A stretch of 38,249 nucleotides of DNA from positions 1 to 38,249 of the forward strand of contig MPMU01000014.1 of NCBI GenBank assembly GCA_002238665.1. Reading direction: 5' to 3'. Positions 1 to 9,036 of the stretch are shown here, one piece after another. Position numbers and translations under genes: made by a program. This DNA is from Gammaproteobacteria bacterium bin55 (lineage in GTDB: Bacteria > Pseudomonadota > Gammaproteobacteria > Pseudomonadales > Azotimanducaceae). Position 1 is the first letter of the stretch. Each line of letters opens with the position of its first letter. Under the pieces are notes generated by a model. The model was given only the letters and a program-made list of their open reading frames with translations. It searched no databases and was not told where the DNA came from.

Positions 1-356
1 GCCAACTTGGTCACTTTTCGGGTGGAGACACCTTGTATGTACATCTCCGTAATCGTCGACACCAACGCCTTCTCGGACCGACGGTAATGTTCAAACACCT
101 TGGTACAGAATTGACCAGCGCGGTCCTGGGGTACCCGCAATACAACAGTCCCCACCTTCATGTGCAACTTGCGTTTGTAGTAACCCGACCGATAACCCCG
201 CCGCGCGGTCGATCGTTCGCCTTTTGCAACCCCAAGAAGCTCGGTCATTTCAGCTTCGAGCACATGGTTCAGCGCTTCCGCCACCACATTCTTCGCGAAG
301 TCAATGTCGTCAGAAAGATAGCTCTTAATCAGAGCCTTAAACTTCTTCTTGTTCAT
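1..356 (-). CDS. IS256-family (mutator-type) transposase, N-terminal part cut by window edge
   Basis: Reading the minus strand from an ATG at 356 gives about 118 residues with no stop before the left edge. The product begins MNKKKFKALIKSYL and contains AEALNHVLEAEMTELLG, then RRGYRSGYYKR and VLRVPQDRAGQF, then a helix ending TEMYIQGVSTRKV. That order (EMTEFLG-like helix, RNGYR-like segment, PRDR-like strand, MY..G.STR) is the N-terminal region of IS256/mutator DDE transposases. The catalytic DDE domain lies outside the window. No frameshift is visible in the part present, so the element may be intact. A 9-bp-arm hairpin at 389-418 sits just upstream and may mark the IS end. Confidence 0.88.
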   Translation of the reverse strand, partial: MNKKKFKALIKSYLSDDIDFAKNVVAEALNHVLEAEMTELLGVAKGERSTARRGYRSGYYKRKLHMKVGTVVLRVPQDRAGQFCTKVFEHYRRSEKALVSTITEMYIQGVSTRKVTKL

Positions 357-388
357 TTCTTAATCCTTATTAACGAGTGGAATGAACA

Positions 389-418
389 GCGTCCGAATGT
401 GTGATTGCGTTCGGACGC
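389..418 (+). terminator. Hairpin plus T-tract next to the IS256 end
   Basis: Perfect 9-bp arms gcgtccgaa (389-397) and ttcggacgc (410-418) flank a 12-nt loop and are followed by a run of Ts, the form of a Rho-independent terminator reading rightward. It lies 33 bp upstream of the transposase start. It could also be part of the terminal inverted repeat, since IS ends often fold to block read-through; the other end of the element is not in the window to compare. Confidence 0.5.
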
Positions 419-592
419 ATTTTTTTATTAGATGAAATTGCAGAAGAATTTTGCCACAACCTAGCTGTGTAAGGTTTACACCTAGATATCTGCACGGGTA
501 ACTGACTACTTCAATGTGCAATGTTATCCATAGAGATTGACCAGCACTACCAGTGAGTGACTTGAGATTACGCGAAAATGTAGAGGCTCGAT

Positions 593-1744
593 TTGTCAGA
601 GACAATAGTTAGACAAGACCTGTTCATATCTCGAACAAAAGGCTACTACACATACCGAATACCAGGGATTGTGGCAACTAAGGAAGGTACTCTGTTGGCT
701 TATTGCGAGGCGAGACTTGGCAGAGGCGGCGACTGGGACCCCATAGATATCTGTATGAGACGCAGTTTCGATGACGGACATATCTGGACAGATCCAAAGG
801 TCGTGGTCGATCATTTAGATTTCGAAGAAAACGAACCAACCAATAATTTTGTTTGCATCGTCGATCGAATCAACAACACAGTACATACACTCTTCTGTCA
901 AAACTATGCTCGCGTGTTCACGAGTAAGAGTTCTGATGACGGTCAGTCGTTTACTGCACCTCGAGAAATTACTCACTATTTTGAATCCCTTCGAGAACAC
1001 TATCCCTGGCGAGTGATTGCAATAGGTCCAGGTCATGGCATCCAGCTTTCTACTGGTCGTTTGCTTGCTTCACTTTGGATGTCTGACGGAACTGGAACGG
1101 AATTTGGTCCAAATCGTTTGGGACACCGCCCCTCCGAAGTGGGTGTTGTATATTCGGACGATCACGGAGAGACTTGGGAATGTAGCGGGATCGTCGTACC
1201 CAACAAGGGTCCCATTCGCAATCCCAGTGAAAGTTGCTTGGCTGAATTACCTGATGGACGTGTCATTCTGAATACTAGGTCTGAGTCATACCAACATCGA
1301 AGACTTGTGTCTCTCAGTGACGATCATGGTACAACATGGAGTAATCCAGAATTCGACGACCAACTGTTAGAGCCAATCTGTATGGCGAGCATGGTCAGTG
1401 ACAACGAGAGCCACTCCCAAGACTTGATTTTTGCAAACCCGGGTGTGTTAGAGCGAAGTTTTCAAAAAAACGCTTCTGACAACAAGACTCTTCTGACGAA
1501 AAAAGGGATACCCTACGACCGCAAGCAACTGACCGTCCGCCAGAGTAAAGATATGGGAGATTCCTGGGCACATTCACGAGTTCTTGAGAGTGGTCCAAGT
1601 GGATATTCAGACCTCGCTGTTCTAGGGGATGACATATTCTGTCTGTACGAATGCGGTATGAACGAACGAATGTACGACACCAAGTCACTGCGACTGGCAA
1701 GATTCAATCGAGATTGGATATTGGCGACGGGATCAATGGGTTGA
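593..1744 (+). CDS. Sialidase-like (exo-alpha-sialidase / BNR repeat) protein
   Basis: A 383-residue six-bladed beta-propeller candidate of the GH33 sialidase superfamily. An RIP motif (YRIPGI, R22) lies near the N-terminus. Five Asp boxes of the S-x-D-x-G-x-x-W/F type start near residues 58, 113, 188, 242 and 318. GYSDLAVL near 337 carries the tyrosine expected as nucleophile, and E213 and acidic residues at 47-49 are in the places sialidases use. Sialidases cleave terminal sialic acids from glycans. There is no signal peptide, so the enzyme would be cytoplasmic, acting on imported sugars or on another substrate. The start must be TTG at 593: a stop is in frame at 581 and the next ATG is about 53 codons in. 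It stands alone, downstream of the IS256 end. Confidence 0.8.
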   Translation: MSETIVRQDLFISRTKGYYTYRIPGIVATKEGTLLAYCEARLGRGGDWDPIDICMRRSFDDGHIWTDPKVVVDHLDFEENEPTNNFVCIVDRINNTVHTLFCQNYARVFTSKSSDDGQSFTAPREITHYFESLREHYPWRVIAIGPGHGIQLSTGRLLASLWMSDGTGTEFGPNRLGHRPSEVGVVYSDDHGETWECSGIVVPNKGPIRNPSESCLAELPDGRVILNTRSESYQHRRLVSLSDDHGTTWSNPEFDDQLLEPICMASMVSDNESHSQDLIFANPGVLERSFQKNASDNKTLLTKKGIPYDRKQLTVRQSKDMGDSWAHSRVLESGPSGYSDLAVLGDDIFCLYECGMNERMYDTKSLRLARFNRDWILATGSMG

Positions 1745-2398
1745 ATGATCTGTAAGGGAGACTGTTAGAGCTTTCGGCGAGCATGCTTGCAATGAAGCAT
1801 AACCAGAACCCATTCCTAGTGATCCTGATCTTCAAATGACCCATTTCCTTAGTTTGAGTATGCCAATCTGTCAATGGGCAAAGCTCGCCTTTTAGCGAGT
1901 GTAGTACTCCTTGTGAAACGTCCTAAATTTAGGAAGAAAAGCACGTAAACGAAGCGTGCGGTAAGCGCTTTCTTCCATCTCTCCATCTCAACAGACAGTT
2001 CGATCCGGGAACGATTACGACCATCCAGTGTACGATGTTGTGCGAATCCTTCTTCTAGGCCACCTGGACCGGAACAGAGCTCGATTTCTGGAATGGGATT
2101 CATCATCGTTTTCTGGTATGAATAGTGTCGGTCGCGCAAAATGAGACATTCTGCATCGATAGAAGGTTTGGACCGTTCATCCAGAACGCGATTATCGGAT
2201 AATTACGTTTTTCTTAAGTTCTAATCGAAAACGAGCCCATGAAGCACTTTAAGATTTTCAGCTCTATAGGTAGTCTCGCATATATGCCCCATCGATAACG
2301 ACGGGACAACGAGATGCTCGTTGAGTGCCTGTTTTTAAAGATTCTTGGCACCAAGATTGCGATTAGATCACATCTCATCCTCAAAAATTCAGAGCGGT
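1745..2398. other. 654-bp gap with no recognisable gene
   Basis: No gene could be assigned. A 96-codon frame is open on the minus strand (1849-2139), and the same frame upstream is broken by stops. Its arginine-rich product (LEEGFAQHRTLDGRNRSRIE and onward) weakly recalls transposase C-termini, but I could not place it in a family. A perfect 14-nt palindrome, TCCTAAATTTAGGA, lies at 1921-1934. Degraded mobile DNA is the most likely content. Confidence 0.4.
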
Positions 2399-3712
2399 AT
2401 GTCAATACCAATGCAAATTAAGTTTCTGTCGCGTCTTCGTGAAGATGAACTAGAACAAACACACTCATATTTAACACGAAATGAACGTCTCCCACTAATT
2501 GTATTTGAGGGACGACTTGATGAGAGAGCACACATCAAGGATCAGATTGCCGCCGTTCAAAAGTCAGGTAAACCTATCTGTAGTACAGTCGTAATTGAAG
2601 GAGCACCTGGTGCGGGTAAAACCAGTTTACTCAATCAAATTGAGAAGGAAAACCTGGACGGTCCTATTAACAGTGGCGTCATCCCTATCATGATGGAAGT
2701 AGAAGTGTTCAATGATCCCGTTCTGTTCCTGGAGAAATTCTTACTCCATAGAGAAGTCAATTTCGAGGCGTTATCTAAATCCTATACCCAAGATGGTAAA
2801 GGCAAAGTTGACTTGAAATTACTTGAACTAGGTGGTGGTATCCAATCTCATTTACCTGCTCTAGATACCCAAATAAGAGAATCTCCTGGCAGGATCTGGA
2901 ATGTGATTAGGCAGTCTTTATATCCGAGCGACGATCCAATATTTCTCTTGATGGTGGACGAGGCGCAACGGATTGAACCTAATAGTGGAAGCAAAAATAC
3001 GCTCGTCAGTAATTTACATGGAGCGGTAGATACCTCCGGATTGAAGATCATTGGGGTGTTCGCAGGGCTGAGTGATACAGGGAAATGTTTAGAGCAAGTT
3101 GGAATCACCAGACGGTCGAGAGAAGACTTTATGCTGAGTTCGTTATCACACGAAGAAGGTCGGCAAGTATGTACTGCAACTATTGAAAAATTGGGCTTGG
3201 AAAAACTCTTCACGCCAAGTCAAATAGACCATATTGCGCATAGTCTTGATATAGCAAGCGACAGCTGGCCGAGGCACTTACACCGTTATTTACAAACGCT
3301 TGTTAAGGAGGTGGCAAACAGCCATCTAAAAGGAACTTCCTATTTAGACCTTAATCAAGTTCTTGATGAAGGGCATGCCATTCGAATCCAATATTACCAG
3401 ACCCGTTTACAGGTTAAAGGTCAAAGACAATTCGACAAAGAATTAAATCAGATTGCAAAAGATCATCAAACTGAAGGGAAAAAGATTACTTATGAAAAAC
3501 TTTCCGGGTGTTTTTTTGAGAAAGTGACCAATCTCAAGGAAGTAGAAGAAATCATTGATTCATACGTCCATAATGGAATCCTTGATGAATTGCTGGACGG
3601 ATCGTATGTGTTCCCTATACCCTCGCTTGAGACATTTCTTGCGAGCGGAAGAGACGTGGATAAAACCAAAGAAATGCTACGAAGTAAAGTGAGAGAGGCG
3701 ACGGGAGGTTGA
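2399..3712 (+). CDS. AAA+ ATPase (AAA_16/ORC-like), unknown role
   Basis: A 437-residue P-loop ATPase. Counting from ATG 2399, Walker A is GAPGAGKTS at about 68-76 and Walker B is FLLMVDEAQ with DE near 187-188. A possible sensor-1 strand (IGVFAGLSD) and an arginine-bearing WPRHLHRYLQ sensor-2-like helix follow. The last 100 residues look like a winged helix (TYEKLSGCFFEKV...YVFPIPSLETFL). The frame is open from TTG 2345, but ATG 2399 gives the more natural start, MSIPMQIKFL. The layout resembles ORC1/Cdc6-like or transposition-helper ATPases, which load or recruit partner proteins on DNA. No partner nuclease or transposase lies beside it, and both flanks are long gaps, so it is probably accessory DNA. 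No specific function can be given. Confidence 0.8.
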   Translation: MSIPMQIKFLSRLREDELEQTHSYLTRNERLPLIVFEGRLDERAHIKDQIAAVQKSGKPICSTVVIEGAPGAGKTSLLNQIEKENLDGPINSGVIPIMMEVEVFNDPVLFLEKFLLHREVNFEALSKSYTQDGKGKVDLKLLELGGGIQSHLPALDTQIRESPGRIWNVIRQSLYPSDDPIFLLMVDEAQRIEPNSGSKNTLVSNLHGAVDTSGLKIIGVFAGLSDTGKCLEQVGITRRSREDFMLSSLSHEEGRQVCTATIEKLGLEKLFTPSQIDHIAHSLDIASDSWPRHLHRYLQTLVKEVANSHLKGTSYLDLNQVLDEGHAIRIQYYQTRLQVKGQRQFDKELNQIAKDHQTEGKKITYEKLSGCFFEKVTNLKEVEEIIDSYVHNGILDELLDGSYVFPIPSLETFLASGRDVDKTKEMLRSKVREATGG

Positions 3713-4180
3713 GAGGGAACTCCCGCAGTCGGACAAATGACTTCCTCTAACGAAGGCAGACTCGATTAACTTTGACACAGTGTCATCTTTTCTTCAGCCA
3801 CTCGGAGTCTGTCTTATAACGGGTTTTCTCGATAGACTCCGAGATTGAGAAGGACGCGTTTTAAGTGCACAGCCTACGACTTTAGCGTGTTTATAACCAA
3901 GCTGCCTCTTGCATTTACGAAGATGTAGTTGTCTCGGATAACTAATTGGATTGATGCGGAACAATTCAATTTCGAGTACATCTAAAATACCCAACGCTTA
4001 ACCCCTCCAGAGGAACTGAAATGCTTGAGATACGTTTGCACTCCAACAAATTGATGTAAGTCAGCGAACGGCTTAAGCTTTTCTTGCCGCTCGCACTTAG
4101 AGCGGCACTCCTTAAAAGTTCATGGCAAGTGCTTGCTCTGACAATCATCAAGCCCTTGATCTAATTGAATTAACTTGTCA
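3713..4180. other. 468-bp gap; inverted repeats, no assigned gene
   Basis: Two minus-strand frames of 60-66 codons (3794-3994 and 3966-4151) are open but match nothing I recognise. The stretch holds a palindrome tgacacagtgtca near 3773-3785 and a 10-bp-arm inverted repeat described separately. A degraded gene is possible. The promoter for the ABC exporter pair must lie in its right half, but no convincing -35/-10 pair was seen. Confidence 0.4.
3801..3843 (+). terminator. Long-loop inverted repeat downstream of the AAA ATPase
   Basis: Arms ctcggagtct (3801-3810) and agactccgag (3834-3843) are perfectly complementary over 10 bp with a 23-nt loop. It lies about 90 bp past the ATPase stop. No clear T-tract follows, so terminator is only one reading; it could also be a protein-binding site or an end of a lost element. 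Confidence 0.3.
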
Positions 4181-6001
4181 ATGAACTTGAATACTCAAAA
4201 AACACATTCTTACCAAAACCTTTGGCTCGCTACGCGTGGGCAACGGGTTAGGTACGCCAATTCAGTGGTGTTTGCAACACTCTCCAATATCTTCCTCATG
4301 GGCGCACCTCTGATTTCAAAATACGCCATTGATGTAATCACTGAAGAAGATTTTGCAGTAGGTCATAGCTGGGTATTGGCGATTTCAAGCTGGTTTTCGT
4401 CTGAACCTTCCTACGTTGGTTATTTATTGATCTCTGCGGCGATCGGTGTGTTTGCAACTGCTTGCACAGGTATATGCCAGTTTATTCGTGACCGACTGTC
4501 CGCCGTTGCGTCAGAACAGATCTGTCTACAGATTCGTGAAGCACTATTTTCACGTCTACACCATGCTCCAAATCAATTCTTCGACGAGTCTGAAACCGGA
4601 GATTTAGTTCAGAGATGCAGTTCAGACATCGAAACTGTTCGCGTCTTCATGCACGCAGATGTCGACGAGTTTGGCAGAGCGATACTGTTCCTCGGGTGCA
4701 TGATTCCTATTCTGCTGTACTTCAACCCGCAGCTCACGTTGGTCTCCCTCTCCCTTATGCCATTCCTTATCGGCAGTCTTATGTATTTCTTCTACAGGAT
4801 CAAGGACTTATTTTTGATCACTGATGAGGCTGAAGCCGCTCTCACCACAGTTATTCAAGAGAATTTGACTGGTATCCGAGTGGTACAAGCTTTCGCTCGA
4901 CAGGACTATGAGCAAGCGAGATTCGATAAGGAGAACGCCAATTTTCGTGAACACTACTACAAGCTAAATCGGACGATGGCCTTCTTCTGGGCAGGGGGTG
5001 ACGTGATCTCTCTAATTCAGGTTGCGTTGGTGTTAGTAGTAGGCTCATATTTTGTGATGCTTGACCAGCTCACTATAGGTAGCTTGTTCATGTTTTTCAC
5101 ACTCGTGTCTATCGTAGTCTGGCGATTACGGCACTTAGGACGACTGGTCTTTGATGCAGGGAAAGCAGTTGTATCTCTTAAACGTATTCGACACATTTTG
5201 AACACAGAAGAAGAGAGTGTTGAGGAAGAACCTGAAAAAGAGACTGTACGAGGCAAAATCGAATTTAAAAATGTGACACTGAGTTATGGCACTGACGATC
5301 GTGCGTTAGATGGCATCAATTTAACGATCGAACCCGGAGAGTTTATCGGCATCGTCGGAAGTCCTGGGTCAGGAAAATCAACACTTATCAGAGCTCTTCT
5401 GAGACTGTATCCAATTGATTCTGGAGTGATAAGTCTTGATGGCCAAGACATCACGGAAGTTAATCGGAAGTGGTTGCGAAAGAGGATTGGCGTCGTTTTG
5501 CAAGATCCGTTTCTGTACAGTCGGACGATTGAAGAAAACCTACTCGTTGCGGATCCAACTGCAATTGAAGGTCGACTTGTACAAGCAACCACAGATGCTG
5601 CAATTCATAACGCGATTATGGAATTCCCCGACCGCTATCAATCATTGATAGGAGAACGAGGTGTAACCCTGTCCGGTGGTCAACGACAAAGATTAGCGAT
5701 TGCCCGAGCGTTGCTCAAGAGACCTTCGGTGCTTGTTCTGGATGACTCGTTATCGGCTGTCGATACCAGCACAGAACGGTTCATCCTAAATGCGTTGAAT
5801 CAATACCGAAGTCGCCATACCGTGATTGTGATTGCACACCGACTCACATCAGTCATGCATGCAGACCGCATCCTTTACATGGAGCGCGGGAAGATCGTTC
5901 AGATGGGCTCTCACGACGAGTTGTCCACCGTTCCTGGTCCCTACCGCCATCTATGTGAACTACAGGAAACTGACAGAGAGTCAGTTCTGATTTCCGCTTA
6001 G
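4181..6001 (+). CDS. ABC exporter half-transporter, subunit with degenerate Walker B
   Basis: A 606-residue type IV ABC exporter half: six membrane helices in about residues 25-310, then a nucleotide-binding domain. Walker A is GSPGSGKST near 392, the Q-loop is LQDPFLYS, the signature is LSGGQRQR near 497, and the H-loop is VIAHRLTS. Walker B reads LVLDDSLSAVD: the catalytic glutamate is aspartate, which marks the degenerate-site subunit of heterodimeric exporters such as TM287/288 or BmrCD. The frame opens at TTG 4175, but ATG 4181 two codons on is the better start; the ribosome site is weak. The partner gene starts 22 bp downstream, so the two are almost certainly co-transcribed. The substrate (drug, lipid or peptide) cannot be told from sequence. 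Confidence 0.92.
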   Translation: MNLNTQKTHSYQNLWLATRGQRVRYANSVVFATLSNIFLMGAPLISKYAIDVITEEDFAVGHSWVLAISSWFSSEPSYVGYLLISAAIGVFATACTGICQFIRDRLSAVASEQICLQIREALFSRLHHAPNQFFDESETGDLVQRCSSDIETVRVFMHADVDEFGRAILFLGCMIPILLYFNPQLTLVSLSLMPFLIGSLMYFFYRIKDLFLITDEAEAALTTVIQENLTGIRVVQAFARQDYEQARFDKENANFREHYYKLNRTMAFFWAGGDVISLIQVALVLVVGSYFVMLDQLTIGSLFMFFTLVSIVVWRLRHLGRLVFDAGKAVVSLKRIRHILNTEEESVEEEPEKETVRGKIEFKNVTLSYGTDDRALDGINLTIEPGEFIGIVGSPGSGKSTLIRALLRLYPIDSGVISLDGQDITEVNRKWLRKRIGVVLQDPFLYSRTIEENLLVADPTAIEGRLVQATTDAAIHNAIMEFPDRYQSLIGERGVTLSGGQRQRLAIARALLKRPSVLVLDDSLSAVDTSTERFILNALNQYRSRHTVIVIAHRLTSVMHADRILYMERGKIVQMGSHDELSTVPGPYRHLCELQETDRESVLISA

Positions 6002-6023
6002 CGAAACTACAACGACGATAGAA

Positions 6024-7904
6024 ATGACAGAAATTAGTACTGATTTTGATCCAATCGATGAGTACAAGGACGCCACAGGTGCGTCTATCAACATAGAGTT
6101 ATGGAAGCGATTATTCAGTTTCACCAAACCCTACAAGAAAGTAATAAAGACTCTCATTTTCTTTGCCGCATTGACCGGCGTGTTCGAGATGATCTTCCCG
6201 CTTATGACGAAATGGATCATCGACGACGTTCAGCAAAATGGCACAGATGCCAATTTAGTCATGTGGTTCCTTCTTTACGTAGCGATGGCAGTAGGTCTCG
6301 CGCTATGTACAGGAACATTCATCTGGTTGGTTTCCAAGCTACGAGTCTACACGAGTCATGACATCCGTAAGGCCGCATTCGAGAATCTTCAGAGACAGTC
6401 TTTTGCGTATTTTGATTACCGACCTGTAGGTTGGATCGTTGCACGGCTAACTTCAGATTGCGAACGTCTCACAAACATTTTGGCTTGGGGTTTATTCGAT
6501 CTGATTTGGGGTACGACGATGATGATCGCAGTCAGCACCGCCCTCATGATCATGCATTGGAAGCTAGCGCTTCTTGTGCTAACGATTGTGCCTGTAGTCT
6601 TCTGGATTTCCGCGAAAATCCGAAAGACGATTCTGCACTCTGCGCGAGAAGTTCGAGCGACAAACTCAAGAATTACTGGTTCGTATAACGAAAGTATCAT
6701 GGGTGTAACAACCAGTAAGGCGTTCACTCGTGAACACGAAAACTTAAGGGATTTTCAAGTGCTTACGAAGCGAATGTACTCAGCATCTGTTAAGAACCTG
6801 ACTTTAGCTGCAATCTATGTACCAATCATTCTCGTCGCTTCGAGTGTCGGTGTAGCCATGGCGCTCGCTTATGGTGGCAGTGAACTCTTGGCAGGCATTA
6901 TCACAGCTGGGTCACTCATTGCAGCCATGACCCTGGTTCAACATTTTTTCGACCCGGTTGAATTTATGGGCCACTGGTTCGCGGAAATGCAGATGGCTCA
7001 GGCATCTGCTGAGAGAATACTTGGAGTCATCGACGCTCAATCTGAGATTGAAGATTCAACCTTGGTCAAGCTGAAGAAAGAACTGGTTGCTCTACAGAAT
7101 TCCAATCCATCAACTGAAATCGCCGAAGACGGCGGAACAAATGACATTTCGTCCATTGAGCTCCAAAACGTTGACTTCGGCTATCAGCAAGATGAACCAG
7201 TGTTGCACGACATTAACCTAACAGTTCATCGCGGCGAGACCATCGCCTTCGTAGGACCGACCGGAGGTGGCAAAACCACCCTAGTCAGTCTTATTAGCAG
7301 GTTCTATGAGCCTACTAGTGGTAGAGTCTTGCTTGACGGCGTTGATTACCGCAATCGCAGTCTTCGTTGGTTACAGTCGAAACTCGGAATCGTTCTGCAG
7401 ACAGCGCACGTATTCAGTGGCACCATCATGGAGAACATCAGATATGGTCGACTAGATGCAACCAATGAGGAAGTCAAGGAAGCCGCGAAACTAACAGGCG
7501 CTGAAGACTTTATTCTCTCGATGCCGGACGCGTACGAATCTGAGGTTGGCGAAAGCGGAAATCGATTATCTTCGGGTCAAAAACAGTTGTTGTCGTATGC
7601 TCGTGCCGTACTTGCTGATCCGTTGATTCTGATACTGGATGAAGCCACTAGTTCGGTAGATACCGAAACAGAGCAGAAAATCCAGAAGAGCATGGAAAGT
7701 CTGGTCAAAGGACGTTTCAGCTTTGTGATTGCACACAGACTGTCTACGATTCAGAAAGCCGACAGAATCTTCTTTATCAAGCAAGGACATGTGGTCGAGG
7801 AGGGAACTCACAGTGAGTTGCTTGCACTTAATGGTGAGTACGCTGCACTCCAATTTAATCAGCACTTCGTCGTCGATCAGTCTGTTGGTTCAGAAGGCTC
7901 TTGA
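6024..7904 (+). CDS. ABC exporter half-transporter, subunit with canonical Walker B
   Basis: A 626-residue partner of the preceding ABC half-transporter. The membrane domain covers about residues 40-330. The nucleotide-binding domain has Walker A GPTGGGKTT near 411, Q-loop LQTAHVFSG, a non-canonical signature LSSGQKQL near 514 (second G of LSGGQ is S), Walker B LILDEATSSVD with the catalytic glutamate intact, and H-loop VIAHRLST. This is the reciprocal of the upstream subunit. Its Walker B works with the upstream LSGGQ as the active site, and its LSSGQ pairs with the upstream DD Walker B as the inactive site. Extra residues at about 350-375 link the domains. It ends 41 bp before the convergent PhyH gene. 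Confidence 0.92.
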   Translation: MTEISTDFDPIDEYKDATGASINIELWKRLFSFTKPYKKVIKTLIFFAALTGVFEMIFPLMTKWIIDDVQQNGTDANLVMWFLLYVAMAVGLALCTGTFIWLVSKLRVYTSHDIRKAAFENLQRQSFAYFDYRPVGWIVARLTSDCERLTNILAWGLFDLIWGTTMMIAVSTALMIMHWKLALLVLTIVPVVFWISAKIRKTILHSAREVRATNSRITGSYNESIMGVTTSKAFTREHENLRDFQVLTKRMYSASVKNLTLAAIYVPIILVASSVGVAMALAYGGSELLAGIITAGSLIAAMTLVQHFFDPVEFMGHWFAEMQMAQASAERILGVIDAQSEIEDSTLVKLKKELVALQNSNPSTEIAEDGGTNDISSIELQNVDFGYQQDEPVLHDINLTVHRGETIAFVGPTGGGKTTLVSLISRFYEPTSGRVLLDGVDYRNRSLRWLQSKLGIVLQTAHVFSGTIMENIRYGRLDATNEEVKEAAKLTGAEDFILSMPDAYESEVGESGNRLSSGQKQLLSYARAVLADPLILILDEATSSVDTETEQKIQKSMESLVKGRFSFVIAHRLSTIQKADRIFFIKQGHVVEEGTHSELLALNGEYAALQFNQHFVVDQSVGSEGS

Positions 7905-7945
7905 CGACACAGTTTCGCCACAGACAAGGAAATGAACTTACCGGT

Positions 7946-8905
7946 TTAATTCAGTTTCAACCCGTGTGCTCCGGGACGTAAAACGTCGTAATCTTCACGC
8001 AGGGCTACTTCAGGAGATAAACAGTCAGCGAAGTAGTTCAATGCGACTCCGGGCTGGGAGTAACCAATGAGTTTTTGCATCTCCGGGGAAAGCGTTCGTG
8101 CAATGTTCGGCGGACATGCAAGGAATTGGTTTTCTTCCTGGGCCAAGAAGGAAACTCCATAGTCAATATTCATACCGACCCTGCGCTCATTTGAGAGATT
8201 TGCACCTGCCCCGTGCACGGTCCACCCAGTCCAAATCAGAACACTTCCTTTGGGCATTGTTGCACGGATAGTTTCCTGAGGTGGAGGACCGAACCAAGTC
8301 GTAGTACCAGGATCTTTGTCTGCATCGTAGACATCTTCCCAAAGGTGACTGCCTAAGATCACATGTGTTGCGCCATTCTCTTCCGTGAAGTCAGTCAGCG
8401 CCCACATTGTCTCGACCTGAGGATCAAATCCACAACCCGCTAAATCGTGAACCCATAGACCATTTCCCCGATGTACACCTTGCTGTTCCTGGCCAGGACC
8501 TACGTCGATGATTTGCGTTAAAGTCAATCGCCACGGATAGGTACCCTTCCCTTTCGGACTATGGGTACGACGTACTATCTTGTCTTTATTCTGCTGCTCG
8601 CCGAGCACGGCTTCGCAGGCATCGAGTACTGCGGGATGGCTTATAGCTTTGTGAGATGCGGGAGAACGCGCGACTAGCGCACCTATTCTGCGAGATTTTT
8701 CTAATCCGTGGAGACCATGAGGGGTACTTTCTATATATGGTGCCATCTCCCGACGGATGTCGTCGACATCCACTTCAGTTAGTGCATTTTCAACTATGAC
8801 CGCACCATCGACCGCAATTGCTTGGCGAGTCTTCTTATGGAAATCCGCTATGTCACCAATTTCCAGTGACTTCGCATAGTCGAACCGACGTATAGAAGTG
8901 GTCAT
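7946..8905 (-). CDS. PhyH-family Fe(II)/2-oxoglutarate enzyme with HxG in place of HxD
   Basis: A 319-residue member of the phytanoyl-CoA dioxygenase family, soluble, starting at ATG 8905. The family core is clear: the proximal iron motif is followed by VETMWALTDFTEENGATHVI, and the distal histidine is H231 (WTVHGAG) with the likely 2-oxoglutarate-binding arginine at 241/242 (NERRVGMNI). The proximal motif reads H145-R146-G147 (codons CAT CGG GGA), where the family normally has H-x-D. Loss of that carboxylate, by change to Gly or Ala, is the hallmark of non-haem iron halogenases (SyrB2, WelO5, BesD), which bind halide there. The enzyme may therefore be a halogenase, another atypical 2OG enzyme, or inactive. 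It converges on the ABC exporter pair and stands alone on its strand. Family assignment is sure; chemistry is not. Confidence 0.87.
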   Translation of the reverse strand: MTTSIRRFDYAKSLEIGDIADFHKKTRQAIAVDGAVIVENALTEVDVDDIRREMAPYIESTPHGLHGLEKSRRIGALVARSPASHKAISHPAVLDACEAVLGEQQNKDKIVRRTHSPKGKGTYPWRLTLTQIIDVGPGQEQQGVHRGNGLWVHDLAGCGFDPQVETMWALTDFTEENGATHVILGSHLWEDVYDADKDPGTTTWFGPPPQETIRATMPKGSVLIWTGWTVHGAGANLSNERRVGMNIDYGVSFLAQEENQFLACPPNIARTLSPEMQKLIGYSQPGVALNYFADCLSPEVALREDYDVLRPGAHGLKLN

Positions 8906-9036
8906 ACCTTGGTTACAGGTCGTTCACTCTTGTAAAACAAAAATTGATGGTCTTGTATATTAAGCGCGTTAAGCGCGCATCCAATTCACCACCTCTCTTG
9001 GTCGAGAGGGTCGCGTGAAATTCTGTACTGAATAGT

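Noticed and set aside
1849-2139. 96-codon minus-strand ORF as a real gene
   Set aside because: The same frame is broken by stops just upstream, and no family match could be made; it may be debris of a transposase.
3794-4151. Two small minus-strand ORFs in the gap before the ABC exporter
   Set aside because: They overlap in different frames, have low-complexity S/R-rich products and no ribosome sites.
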